Source: an uncultured Pelagibacteraceae bacterium
Lineage (GTDB): Bacteria > Pseudomonadota > Alphaproteobacteria > Pelagibacterales > Pelagibacteraceae
Direction of reading: 5' to 3'
Assembly: GCA_902592275.1 (NCBI GenBank)
Contig: CACJDW010000004.1
Span: 1 to 64,000, forward strand
Length of the DNA stretch: 64,000 bases
This document shows positions 26,608 through 35,122 of the stretch, piece by piece (the stretch's first letter is position 1; the number at the start of each line of letters is the position of its first letter). A model generated the notes under the pieces. That model ran no database searches. It was not told where the DNA came from and saw nothing but the letters and a program-made list of their open reading frames with translations. The position numbers and the translations under genes are program-made.

Positions 26608-27459
26608 TTACATAGATGCGTCGAAACCAAAGTGTTTAATAGCAAGTTTGCTAATAATACCTTTTTTTCGAGCTATATTAATTGCTCTGTTGAAATCTTT
26701 AAGTAATTTTGCATCTCTTGTTCCAATTGCATCATCACCACCTTGTCTTATTCCAACACCAACACCATTACCAAATGCACCACCTGAAAATGTTGGTCCA
26801 ACTAATACAACTGGTTCACCTGATTTATCAGCGTAGTCTGTGAATGCAACTGCTGCAGCTAAAGCAACATCACATCTACCAGATGTTAAATCTAAGTTAA
26901 CTTCATCTTGAGTTTTATAAGTTCTAACATTTACACTTCCTACATCACCTGACTCTAAGAAGTTTTGGTGAATAGTTCCTGTTTGTGTACAAACAGTTTT
27001 GCCAGCAAGTGCACCTGTTAAAGTTTTAAGAGCTTTTTTTACATCAGAACCACCTAAAGAAAGATTAATACCTTCTGGTGTATCCATTCCCTCTAAACTT
27101 GAACCTTTCATTACTGCAAGAGATGCAACTTCATCTGCATATCCTTGAGAAAACGTAATTGTTTTTTGTCTTTCAGCTGTAATTGACATACCTGCCATTA
27201 TCGCATCAAACTTTCTCATTAATAATGCAGGGATCATTCCATCCCAATCTTGTTCAACTATAGTACATTCGTGTTTCATGATTGCACAAAGTTCTTGAGC
27301 TAACTCAACCTCAAAACCAATAAGATTACCAGATGCATCTTTTGAATTCCATGGCGGGTAAGCACCCTCAGTTCCAATTTTTATTTTATCAGCATAAACG
27401 TTTCCGATTAATAATAAAGAAGCTAGAACTGTTAAAATAGTTTTTTTGAATATATTCAT
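26608..27459 (-). CDS. ABC transporter substrate-binding protein, opine/basic amino-acid type
   Basis: A 283-residue periplasmic binding protein. A signal peptide (MNIFKKTILTVLASLLLIGNVYA) precedes mature DKIKIGTEGAYPPWNSKDASG. The order GFEVELAQELC, IVEQDWDGMIPALLMRKFDAIMAGMSITAERQ, VNLDLTSGRCDVALA and LVGPTFSGGAFG closely follows the octopine/nopaline and lysine-arginine-ornithine binding proteins. Ligand could be an opine, arginine derivative or other basic amino compound. It is the first gene of a binding protein-permease-permease-PhyH unit. Confidence 0.9.
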   Translation of the reverse strand: MNIFKKTILTVLASLLLIGNVYADKIKIGTEGAYPPWNSKDASGNLIGFEVELAQELCAIMKHECTIVEQDWDGMIPALLMRKFDAIMAGMSITAERQKTITFSQGYADEVASLAVMKGSSLEGMDTPEGINLSLGGSDVKKALKTLTGALAGKTVCTQTGTIHQNFLESGDVGSVNVRTYKTQDEVNLDLTSGRCDVALAAAVAFTDYADKSGEPVVLVGPTFSGGAFGNGVGVGIRQGGDDAIGTRDAKLLKDFNRAINIARKKGIISKLAIKHFGFDASM

Positions 27460-27518
27460 TATTTTCTCCTTTAATTAGGGATAATTATTTCACAGTTTTA
27501 AATAAGAAAAAAGAAAAA

Positions 27519-28559
27519 TTAATGATTTATTGAAGAAGAAAAATTCCAAGAGCAATCAAAACTTGGTATGTAAACTCTTGATAATTTTGCATTTCCAAAA
27601 TTTTGATTAAAAACATTCAACCAATTTTCAACCTGATGTGGTTTTTTATCCTGACTTCCAACTTGTGCAGTAATAACTCCCTTTGGTTTTAATATTCTGA
27701 CTAACGAGTCCATATTTTTTGAAGCTAAATCTATACAAAATTGATCATCATTTAGATCAACAAAAATATGATCATAAGTATCATCACTTACTGATTTAAT
27801 ACTTTCAAAAGCATCACCCCAAACACATTTTACAGAATTTTTTTCAGTTGCTTTTTTTCCAATATCTCCAAGATGTTTATTACAAACATCGACTACTTCA
27901 GGATCTAGTTCGTACCAATCAATAAAGTTAAATTTTTTTGAAATACATTCTCTTGCAACTCCACCATCTCCTCCACCAATAATTGCAGCTCTTTCATTAT
28001 CTTTGTTTAAATCTAAACCAGAACCTACAAAGGTTGAGCTATATAAATGCTCATCAGTTGAAGCAACTTGTATTTCACCATCAATAAATAATGACTTACC
28101 AAATTGCTCTAAATCTAAAATTTCTATATGTTGACCAACTTTAGATTTAAAATCTTCTAAAACATCATTTACTACATATGATTTTTGTAAGCCTGGTGAG
28201 CTATAGATGTCATGATAAAGAGATTTGGTATCTCTATTAAATTCTTTTTTAACTATCCTTTTGTGTTCAAATTCTTTTTTTATAATATCAATTGCAACTG
28301 ATGGGCTCACTTTTCCACATGTAAAGAAATCAAAACTAATAATTCCTTTTTCAGGGAAAGTATGAAAACTGATGTGACTTTCAGCCAATAATGCTAAAAT
28401 TGTAAAACCTTGTGGTTCAAATTTATATTTTGAAATATTTAAAATTGTTACTTTTGCAGCTTTTGCAATATCATGAATTACTTTTTCAAATACAGATGGA
28501 TCATACTCTTTAGTTGTTCCAATAATGTCTAGAGCAATATGCTCCCCAACTTTAGTCAT
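27519..28559 (-). CDS. fused S-adenosylmethionine decarboxylase-spermidine synthase
   Basis: A 346-residue two-domain enzyme. Residues 1-about 115 are prokaryotic AdoMet decarboxylase: YKFEPQGFTILALLAESHISFHTFPEKG contains the serine that cleaves itself to form the pyruvoyl group, followed by FDFFTCGKVSP. Residues about 125-346 are spermidine synthase: SLFIDGEIQVASTDEHLY, AAIIGGGDGGVARECI and WYELDPEVVDV. It would make decarboxylated AdoMet and pass it to the transfer step on putrescine. It lies four bases after the aldolase gene in an operon with mtnP and mtnA, which recycle the methylthioadenosine it releases. Confidence 0.93.
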   Translation of the reverse strand: MTKVGEHIALDIIGTTKEYDPSVFEKVIHDIAKAAKVTILNISKYKFEPQGFTILALLAESHISFHTFPEKGIISFDFFTCGKVSPSVAIDIIKKEFEHKRIVKKEFNRDTKSLYHDIYSSPGLQKSYVVNDVLEDFKSKVGQHIEILDLEQFGKSLFIDGEIQVASTDEHLYSSTFVGSGLDLNKDNERAAIIGGGDGGVARECISKKFNFIDWYELDPEVVDVCNKHLGDIGKKATEKNSVKCVWGDAFESIKSVSDDTYDHIFVDLNDDQFCIDLASKNMDSLVRILKPKGVITAQVGSQDKKPHQVENWLNVFNQNFGNAKLSRVYIPSFDCSWNFSSSINH

Positions 28560-28563
28560 ATAA

Positions 28564-29229
28564 CTAACTACTTTTATAATTTTTAACTTTTTCCAAGATT
28601 TTTTTCATTTCTGCTAAAGAAAGATTCTTGGGCTCGCCCATCTTTAAAGCAATAATATATTGATGGCAAATATTTTCTACTTCTTGAGCAAGCTCGAAAG
28701 CTTTAGATAAATTTTCTCCAAATGAAACCTGCCCATGGTTCGACATAAGACATGCCTTTCTATTTTTTAAGGCTTTAATCATATTTACCGAAAGTTCATG
28801 GGTACCAAAAGTTGCATATTCAGAGCATCTAATATCTTCACCACCTGCAAGAGCAATCATGTAATGAAATGGTGGAATAGATTTTCCATGAGTAGACACT
28901 GCTGTAGCATGAGGTGAATGAGCATGGACTATTGCTTTTGCCTGCCACTTGTTTTTATAAATATCTTGGTGAAAACGCCATTCTGATGATGGATTTTTTC
29001 CAGAATTAAACCAAGATAAGAAGTCTTTTTCCTCAGTTAAAGATAAAAAAACAATATCTTGTGGTTTTAAAGATTCATACTTCTTTCCAGATGGAGTTAT
29101 AAAAAAACCCTCAATACCATCTTCAATTCCTCTCACAGAAATATTTCCTGATCTCAAAGGAGATAAATTAGTTGTATTCAATTTAATTGAATACTCAATT
29201 ACCTCTTCTCTTTCTTTTAAATTTTTCAT
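28564..29229 (-). CDS. class II aldolase (MtnB/Ald2-like)
   Basis: A 221-residue zinc-dependent class II aldolase/adducin family protein. Metal ligands are the histidines of VHAHSPHATAVS and the later LMSNHGQVSFG. In this operon it should act on 5-methylthioribulose 1-phosphate, either as a dehydratase (MtnB) or as an aldolase giving dihydroxyacetone phosphate and methylthioacetaldehyde (Ald2 type). No mtnC, mtnW or mtnD lies nearby, which favours the aldolase. Its start overlaps the mtnA stop by four bases. Confidence 0.82.
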   Translation of the reverse strand: MKNLKEREEVIEYSIKLNTTNLSPLRSGNISVRGIEDGIEGFFITPSGKKYESLKPQDIVFLSLTEEKDFLSWFNSGKNPSSEWRFHQDIYKNKWQAKAIVHAHSPHATAVSTHGKSIPPFHYMIALAGGEDIRCSEYATFGTHELSVNMIKALKNRKACLMSNHGQVSFGENLSKAFELAQEVENICHQYIIALKMGEPKNLSLAEMKKILEKVKNYKSS

Positions 29230-30296
29230 TTAAATAATTTTTTTAATCCCTCAAAAGAAGCTTCAGAAATCCCTCTTTCAGTAATTAATCTTGTCACATA
29301 TTTTGCAGGTGTAACATCAAAAGCTAAATTCATAACTTTACTTTTAGTTGGGTATATCAAAACTTTCTTAATTTTATTGTTTTCATCTATACCTTCAACA
29401 TGAGATAATTCCTCTGAATTTCTTTCTTCAATGGGAATATCTTTTGCATCTTTTGTGTCCCAATCAATTGTTGAGCTTGGAAGAGCCACATAAAAAGGAA
29501 CGTTATTATCATGTGCAGCTAATGCTTTAAGATAAGTTCCAATTTTATTACAAACATCTCCATTAGATAAGGTTCTATCTGTTCCAACAATACACATATC
29601 GACTTCACCCCTCTGCATTAAAATACCCCCTGTATTATCAGCAATAATTGTGTTTGGAATTTCCTCTTCGTTTAATTCGTATGATGTTAAGTTTGCACCT
29701 TGATTTCTTGGTCTTGTTTCGTCTACCCATACATGAACTGGTATTCCTTTTTTATGAGCGTGGTAAATTGGTGATGTTGCTGTGCCCCAATTAATAGTTG
29801 CTAACCAACCTGCATTACAATGTGTTAATATGTTTACTGTGTCTTTCTTTTTATTATAAATTTCTTCAATTACTTTTAATCCATTAATACCAATATTTTC
29901 ACAAAACTTTTCATCTTCATCACATATTTCTTTTGCTTCATTTAAAGCAATACTTAATAGTTGATCACTGTTAATTCCTGTTAACTTTTTTATCATTCGG
30001 TCTACAGCCCACTTTAGATTAATAGCAGTAGGTCTTGATTGAATTAATTCTTTTGCACTTTTTTTTATAAATTCTGGATCATTATTTTCTTGAACTGCCA
30101 AAGCTAGACCATAAGCAGCTGTTCCTCCAATTAGAGGTGCACCTCTTACCTCCATTACTTTAATTGCATTTATTGCATCATTTACAGTTTTAAGTTCTTT
30201 AATTACAAATTGGTGAGGAAGTTTTGTTTGATCAATAATCTTAACAACATTATTTTCAAACCAAATAGTTCGATACTCTTTTCCTTCTATTTTCAT
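29226..30296 (-). CDS. mtnA: S-methyl-5-thioribose-1-phosphate isomerase
   Basis: A 356-residue MtnA. Diagnostic motifs are VRGAPLIGGTAAYGLALA near residue 50, LTHCNAGWLAT with the catalytic cysteine, VDETRPRNQGANLTSYEL and VGTDRTLSNGDVCNKIGTY with the catalytic aspartate. It converts methylthioribose 1-phosphate to methylthioribulose 1-phosphate. It overlaps mtnP upstream and the aldolase downstream by four bases each, so all are coupled. Confidence 0.95.
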   Translation of the reverse strand: MKIEGKEYRTIWFENNVVKIIDQTKLPHQFVIKELKTVNDAINAIKVMEVRGAPLIGGTAAYGLALAVQENNDPEFIKKSAKELIQSRPTAINLKWAVDRMIKKLTGINSDQLLSIALNEAKEICDEDEKFCENIGINGLKVIEEIYNKKKDTVNILTHCNAGWLATINWGTATSPIYHAHKKGIPVHVWVDETRPRNQGANLTSYELNEEEIPNTIIADNTGGILMQRGEVDMCIVGTDRTLSNGDVCNKIGTYLKALAAHDNNVPFYVALPSSTIDWDTKDAKDIPIEERNSEELSHVEGIDENNKIKKVLIYPTKSKVMNLAFDVTPAKYVTRLITERGISEASFEGLKKLFK

Positions 30297-31159
30297 TTAT
30301 TTAAAACTCTACCTGCAACAGTTCTTAATTTATCTATTGTCTTTTTTGTTCTTTTTTCTGGAGCAGTAATAATTGATATATCTAAACAATTATTAGCTGG
30401 ATCATTTGGATCAATATGATCTTCAAAATTATCAATTAAGTTTTTTATCATTATTTTTGCTTTTTCAGCGTTTCCCAATAAAACTTTAATCACTTGCTGA
30501 ACATCAACATTTTCATGATCTGGATGCCAACAATCAAAATCTGTAACCATAGAAACTGATGCATATCTAATTTCTGCCTCTCTTGCCAATTTTGCTTCAG
30601 GCATATTTGTCATTCCAATTACATCTGCTTTCCAAGATCTATATAAATTAGACTCTGCTAATGTAGAAAATTGAGGACCCTCCATAACTACATATGTTCC
30701 ATTTCTTTGATAGTCTATGTTTGAATTTTTTATTGCTTCTTCGCATGCATTCATTAATCCATTAGAGGTTGGGTGAGCCATTGATACATGAGCAACAATC
30801 TCGTCATCAAAAAAAGTTTTATTTCTTGCAAAAGTCCTATCTATAAATTGGTCTACAATTACAAATTTTCCAGGAGGTAAATTTTCTTTAAGAGAACCAA
30901 CAGCTGATACAGAAACAATATCTGTTACCCCTAACTGCTTAAGTGCATCTATATTTGCTCTAAAATTTATATTTGAAGGAGAAACAAAATGCCCCTTTCC
31001 GTGTCTTGGTAAAAAATAAATTTCCTTACTATTATATTTAGTTTTTAAAATCTGATCAGAAGGTTTTCCCCAGGGTGTTTGTAAATCAAGTAACTCTCTT
31101 TCTTTAAATTCCTCAACATCATAAAGACCACTACCACCAATAATAGCTAGTTTATTCAT
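30293..31159 (-). CDS. mtnP: 5'-methylthioadenosine phosphorylase
   Basis: A 288-residue purine nucleoside phosphorylase family enzyme. MNKLAIIGGSGLYDVEEF is the standard MtnP start, so the ATG at 31159 is preferred over an in-frame TTG 30 bases upstream. Further marks: LPRHGKGHFVSPSNINFRANI (phosphate and substrate site), YVVMEGPQFSTLAESNLY and ADVIGMTNMPEAKLAREAEI. It cleaves methylthioadenosine to adenine and methylthioribose 1-phosphate. The divergent apt gene takes up the adenine. Confidence 0.93.
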   Translation of the reverse strand: MNKLAIIGGSGLYDVEEFKERELLDLQTPWGKPSDQILKTKYNSKEIYFLPRHGKGHFVSPSNINFRANIDALKQLGVTDIVSVSAVGSLKENLPPGKFVIVDQFIDRTFARNKTFFDDEIVAHVSMAHPTSNGLMNACEEAIKNSNIDYQRNGTYVVMEGPQFSTLAESNLYRSWKADVIGMTNMPEAKLAREAEIRYASVSMVTDFDCWHPDHENVDVQQVIKVLLGNAEKAKIMIKNLIDNFEDHIDPNDPANNCLDISIITAPEKRTKKTIDKLRTVAGRVLNK

Positions 31160-31247
31160 AATCTGCATTTGTATAATTTTTATGATCAATCACGATTTAA
31201 TTTTGAAACTATATAAATTATGTTATTAAATTTAAAGTATTTTAAAA

Positions 31248-31778
31248 ATGTTAAATCTAAAAGATTATATCAGATCTATTCCTGATTATCCTAAAAAAGG
31301 TATTTTATTTAGAGATATCACTACTTTAATAAAAAACGAAAATGCTTTTGCAGAAACAATTAATTTAATAATTGAAAAATCTAAAAGTTTTCAATTTTCT
31401 AAAATTGCAGCTATTGAATCTAGGGGTTTTGTTTTTGCATCAGCAGTTTCATATTTAACAAAAAAACCATTTATAATGCTCAGAAAAAAAAATAAACTTC
31501 CTGCTGATGTCCACTCAGTGGATTTTGAATTAGAATATGGAACTGCAACAATTGAGGTGCATAAAGATTCAATTAATAAAGATGATAAAGTATTAATTAT
31601 CGATGATTTAATTGCTACTGGTGGTACTGCTGAGGCTGCAGCAAAACTAGTAGAAATTTCAAAGGGTAAAGTTGCTGCTTTTATATTTGTAATAAATCTT
31701 TTTGATTTGGGAGGATCAGATAAATTAATACAAAAAAATTATAAAGTTGAAAATTTGATTAATTTTCCTGGTCACTAA
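31248..31778 (+). CDS. apt: adenine phosphoribosyltransferase
   Basis: A 176-residue phosphoribosyltransferase. YIRSIPDYPKKGILFRDITTLI is the Apt N-terminus and VLIIDDLIATGGTAEAAAKL the PRPP-binding loop. It converts adenine and PRPP to AMP. It is divergent from mtnP across about 90 bp, which fits shared control of adenine release and salvage. Its 3' end overlaps the convergent GT2 gene by 20 bases. Confidence 0.95.
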   Translation: MLNLKDYIRSIPDYPKKGILFRDITTLIKNENAFAETINLIIEKSKSFQFSKIAAIESRGFVFASAVSYLTKKPFIMLRKKNKLPADVHSVDFELEYGTATIEVHKDSINKDDKVLIIDDLIATGGTAEAAAKLVEISKGKVAAFIFVINLFDLGGSDKLIQKNYKVENLINFPGH

Positions 31779-32661
31779 TATTAAAAATTGGTCGATAATA
31801 AGATTTATTTCCTATTAAAGCGTTAAAGTATCCAGAGGCTCTATGTAAATAAATTTCTTTTTTATTTTTGTTTTTAAATACTAAATTAATTATAAATTTT
31901 AATATTGCAGATAAAAACGATGGGAACCCGATTATTAAAGCTCTAACAAAACCCTTATGTTTTTTATTAAAATAAAATTTAGACCACATCCAATGCCAGT
32001 TTCTAGAAAGTTCAATTTGTTTTTTATATTTGCTATCTACAGCACCTCCACCAATATGATTAATTTTTGCTTTTGGTACGACAAAAATTTTTCCTTTATT
32101 ATCTATAATTCTTTTACAAAGATCATCATTTTCTAGATACATAAATATATTCTCATCAAAATAGCTTAAATTTGTAAAATTTTTTAAATTATTAATTTTT
32201 TTTAAATTCAAAATCATTGCGTACCCATCAATAGAGTCAACTTCAAATGGTTCAGATAAATTTAATGCTCGATTTTGATTTAGTTTGTAGTTTGGGTGAT
32301 CATCTAGCTTGGAAATCGGTGCCATTGCTGCAAATTCATCTATATTGCTTGAAGCTAAAAAAATTTCATCCAAGGTGTTTTCCTCCAAAACAACATCAGG
32401 GTTTAAAATTAGTGCATAATCAGTATGAACTTTCTCAAGTCCAAGATTATTACCAGAACCCATTCCAAGATTTTTTTCAGAAAGTATACATTTAATATTT
32501 TTATATTTTTTTTCTATACTGTCTTTAAAATTTTTATTATTAGAGTTATCAACAACAATAATTTTTATATCATCAGGTAAAGATTTTATACAATTGTGAA
32601 TAACATTTTCACTCATAAAAGTTACGATTATAACTGTTAAATTTTGCCTTGATATTGACAT
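31759..32661 (-). CDS. glycosyltransferase family 2
   Basis: A 300-residue GT-A glycosyltransferase of the rhamnosyltransferase-like type. Visible: LTVIIVTFMSENVIHNCIKSLP at the start, IIVVDNSNN, LGMGSGNNLGL and the metal-site region LILNPDVVLEENT. The C-terminal half contains HWMWSKFYFNKKHKG and ends with YYRPIFN. It is a clear paralogue of the gene at 36067-36981, and the two flank rfbBAC and an epimerase. It probably adds a deoxysugar to a surface polysaccharide. Confidence 0.87.
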   Translation of the reverse strand: MSISRQNLTVIIVTFMSENVIHNCIKSLPDDIKIIVVDNSNNKNFKDSIEKKYKNIKCILSEKNLGMGSGNNLGLEKVHTDYALILNPDVVLEENTLDEIFLASSNIDEFAAMAPISKLDDHPNYKLNQNRALNLSEPFEVDSIDGYAMILNLKKINNLKNFTNLSYFDENIFMYLENDDLCKRIIDNKGKIFVVPKAKINHIGGGAVDSKYKKQIELSRNWHWMWSKFYFNKKHKGFVRALIIGFPSFLSAILKFIINLVFKNKNKKEIYLHRASGYFNALIGNKSYYRPIFNISDQEN

Positions 32662-32719
32662 AAGATAAATTTATTCAACTATACTAATAGAATTGAGTAA
32701 TGTAAAAATAATTTAATTA

Positions 32720-33736
32720 ATGAAAAAAATAATAGTAACTGGAGGATTGGGATTTATAGGAAGTAATTTAATAGATTATTTAATTAATAAAAATTATTAT
32801 GTAATTAACATTGATAAAATTACTTATTCATCAAATTTTTATAATACAAATGAATTTAAAAAATCTAAATACTATAAATTTATAAAATGTGATATTAAAA
32901 ACAAAAAAATTGAAAAAATTCTTTTTAAGTATAAACCTGAATGTATTTTTAATTTAGCAGCTGAAACGCATGTGGATAGATCAATTGATAATCCAGAAAA
33001 ATTTATGCAGAGTAATATAATTGGGACTTTTAACTTATTAGAGTGCTTTAAAAAATTTTCTAACAAACATAGATCAAAATTAATACATATCTCTACAGAT
33101 GAAGTTTATGGTGACGTTTTATTTGGTCGTTCAAAAGAAAATGATCCTTATCAACCAAGTTCGCCTTATGCAGCAAGTAAAGCAGCTTCAGATCACTTAG
33201 TTAGATCTTACTTAAGAACTTACAAAATTCCTGCAATAGTTACAAATTGTTCAAATAATTACGGTCCAAAACAGCATCCTGAAAAACTTATCCCAAAACT
33301 GATATATAATATATTGAACGGAAAGCCTTTGCCTATATATGGTAATGGAAAAAATTCTAGAGAATGGCTTTACGTTATTGATCACTGTGCTGCTCTATAT
33401 AAAGTTTATAGAAAAGGGCATATTGGAGAATTTTATAACATTGGTTCAAATAAAAATCTTAATAATCTTGAGGTTAGTAGAAAATTATTAGATGTATCGA
33501 AAAAGATTGTTAAATTGGATAAAAGAACAAAAATTTTTTTTGTAAAAGATAGACCTGGCCATGATGTAAGATATGCACTAGATAGTAAAAAAATTAGAAA
33601 AAAATTAAATTGGAGACCAAAAATAAGCTTTGAAGAAGGGATTAAATTAACTTTCAAATGGTATAATGAAAACAAAACTTATTTCAAAAAAATTTCAAAA
33701 AAAGATATTATAAAAAGATTAGGTAGAAGTGATTAA
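32720..33736 (+). CDS. rfbB: dTDP-glucose 4,6-dehydratase
   Basis: A 338-residue extended short-chain dehydrogenase. TGGLGFIGSNLIDYLI is the NAD site, AAETHVDRSIDNPEKF and STDEVYGDV are specific to RfbB, YAASKAASDHLVRSY holds the YxxxK pair, and DRPGHDVRYALDSKKI closes the substrate domain. It makes dTDP-4-keto-6-deoxyglucose. Its 3' end overlaps rfbA by eight bases. The protein is very lysine- and asparagine-rich, like its neighbours. Confidence 0.95.
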   Translation: MKKIIVTGGLGFIGSNLIDYLINKNYYVINIDKITYSSNFYNTNEFKKSKYYKFIKCDIKNKKIEKILFKYKPECIFNLAAETHVDRSIDNPEKFMQSNIIGTFNLLECFKKFSNKHRSKLIHISTDEVYGDVLFGRSKENDPYQPSSPYAASKAASDHLVRSYLRTYKIPAIVTNCSNNYGPKQHPEKLIPKLIYNILNGKPLPIYGNGKNSREWLYVIDHCAALYKVYRKGHIGEFYNIGSNKNLNNLEVSRKLLDVSKKIVKLDKRTKIFFVKDRPGHDVRYALDSKKIRKKLNWRPKISFEEGIKLTFKWYNENKTYFKKISKKDIIKRLGRSD

Positions 33737-34595
33737 AAAAGGAATTATTTTAGCTGGCGGAAAAGGAACAAGAATGAGCCCTTTAACTAAAGCAGTAAAC
33801 AAACAATTACTTCCAATCTATGATAAACCTTTAATTTTCTATCCTTTGTCTATTCTGATGCTAGCTAAAATAAAAGACATCTTAATAATTGTAAACAAAG
33901 GACAACTAGATCAATACAAAAAAATTTTACCAGATGGAAAAAATTTAGGTATTAAAATTTCTTACGCAGAACAAGTAAGTCCACGTGGATTGCCAGATGC
34001 GTTCATAGTAGGTGAAAAATTTATTGGAAAAGAAAATGTTGTATTAATTTTAGGTGATAATTTTTTTTATGGACAAAATTTAAGCAAAAAATTAATTGAA
34101 AACTGTAAATTAAAAAATGGAGCACGTGTTCTATTGCACAAAGTAATTAAACCAGAACTTTATGGTGTGGCTAAAATTAATAAAAAAAATAAAATAACTT
34201 TAATTAAGGAGAAGCCAAAAAAATTCGTTTCTGATTTAGCAATAACTGGTTTATATTTTTTTGATAATAAAGTTGTAGAACTTTCAAAAAAATTAAAACC
34301 TTCTAAGAGAGGTGAAATTGAAATAACTGACCTTCTGAATTTATATAAATCTAAAAATAAACTAGAAGCTGATATAATTGGACGCGGTGGCGCTTGGCTA
34401 GATACAGGCTCTATTGAAGATTTTTACAAAACTAGTGCTTTTGTATCATCGATAGAGAATAGACAAGGTCTTAAAATAGCGTGTTTAGAGGAAATTGCTT
34501 TATTGAATAAATGGATTGATAAAAAAAATATAAAAAATTCTATAAAATTTTATGGGAATTGCGATTACTCGAAATACTTAAAAAATTTAATTTAA
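33729..34595 (+). CDS. rfbA: glucose-1-phosphate thymidylyltransferase
   Basis: A 288-residue nucleotidyltransferase. The pyrophosphorylase motif GIILAGGKGTRMSPLTKAVNKQLLPIYDKP is complete, with LILGDNFFYGQNL and GRGGAWLDTGSIEDFY further on. It makes dTDP-glucose for RfbB. The start is a GTG inside the rfbB 3' end; the AGGKGTRM motif leaves no room for a later start. rfbC starts on the base after its stop. Confidence 0.95.
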   Translation: MIKKGIILAGGKGTRMSPLTKAVNKQLLPIYDKPLIFYPLSILMLAKIKDILIIVNKGQLDQYKKILPDGKNLGIKISYAEQVSPRGLPDAFIVGEKFIGKENVVLILGDNFFYGQNLSKKLIENCKLKNGARVLLHKVIKPELYGVAKINKKNKITLIKEKPKKFVSDLAITGLYFFDNKVVELSKKLKPSKRGEIEITDLLNLYKSKNKLEADIIGRGGAWLDTGSIEDFYKTSAFVSSIENRQGLKIACLEEIALLNKWIDKKNIKNSIKFYGNCDYSKYLKNLI

Positions 34596-35120
34596 ATGAA
34601 AGTAATTAAAACAAAATTTAAAGGTTTGATAATTATCCAAAAAAAAAAATTTGATGACAACCGAGGGTATTTTTTAGAACTTTATAAAAAGAAAATAATT
34701 AAAAAAAATCTTCCATTTACATGTATTTCTTATTCTAAGAAGAATGTGATAAGAGGTTTGCACTTACAAAGAAAAAAAACTCAGGCTAAATACATATCTG
34801 TACTTAAAGGAAAAATTTTAGATGTAGTTGTTGACCTTAGAAAAAAATCAAAAACTTTCGGAAAAACCTTTAAGATAGTTTTAAGTGAAAAAAATTCAAA
34901 ATCTCTTTATATTCCAGAAGGATTTGCTCATGGTTTTTGTGGTTTAGAAAAAGAAAATTATATGCTTTATAGTTGCTCAAATTATAGAGATAAAGATTCT
35001 GAGGTTGGTATTATTTGGAATGATAAAAATTTGAAGATAAAATGGCCTAAAAGTAAAGTAATTATTTCTAAAAAAGACAAAAAAAATATTTCATTTTCTG
35101 AATACAAAAAAAATTATTAA
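34596..35120 (+). CDS. rfbC: dTDP-4-dehydrorhamnose 3,5-epimerase family protein
   Basis: A 174-residue cupin-fold sugar epimerase. The catalytic histidine is in VIRGLHLQRKKTQAKYI, the general-acid tyrosine probably in SCSNYRDKDSEVGIIW, and YIPEGFAHGFCGLE is typical. It epimerises the 4-keto-6-deoxy sugar made by RfbB. No RfbD reductase follows, so the final sugar could be L-rhamnose (reductase elsewhere) or another 6-deoxyhexose. An A11 run sits at codons 15-18. Confidence 0.92.
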   Translation: MKVIKTKFKGLIIIQKKKFDDNRGYFLELYKKKIIKKNLPFTCISYSKKNVIRGLHLQRKKTQAKYISVLKGKILDVVVDLRKKSKTFGKTFKIVLSEKNSKSLYIPEGFAHGFCGLEKENYMLYSCSNYRDKDSEVGIIWNDKNLKIKWPKSKVIISKKDKKNISFSEYKKNY

Positions 35121-35122
35121 AT

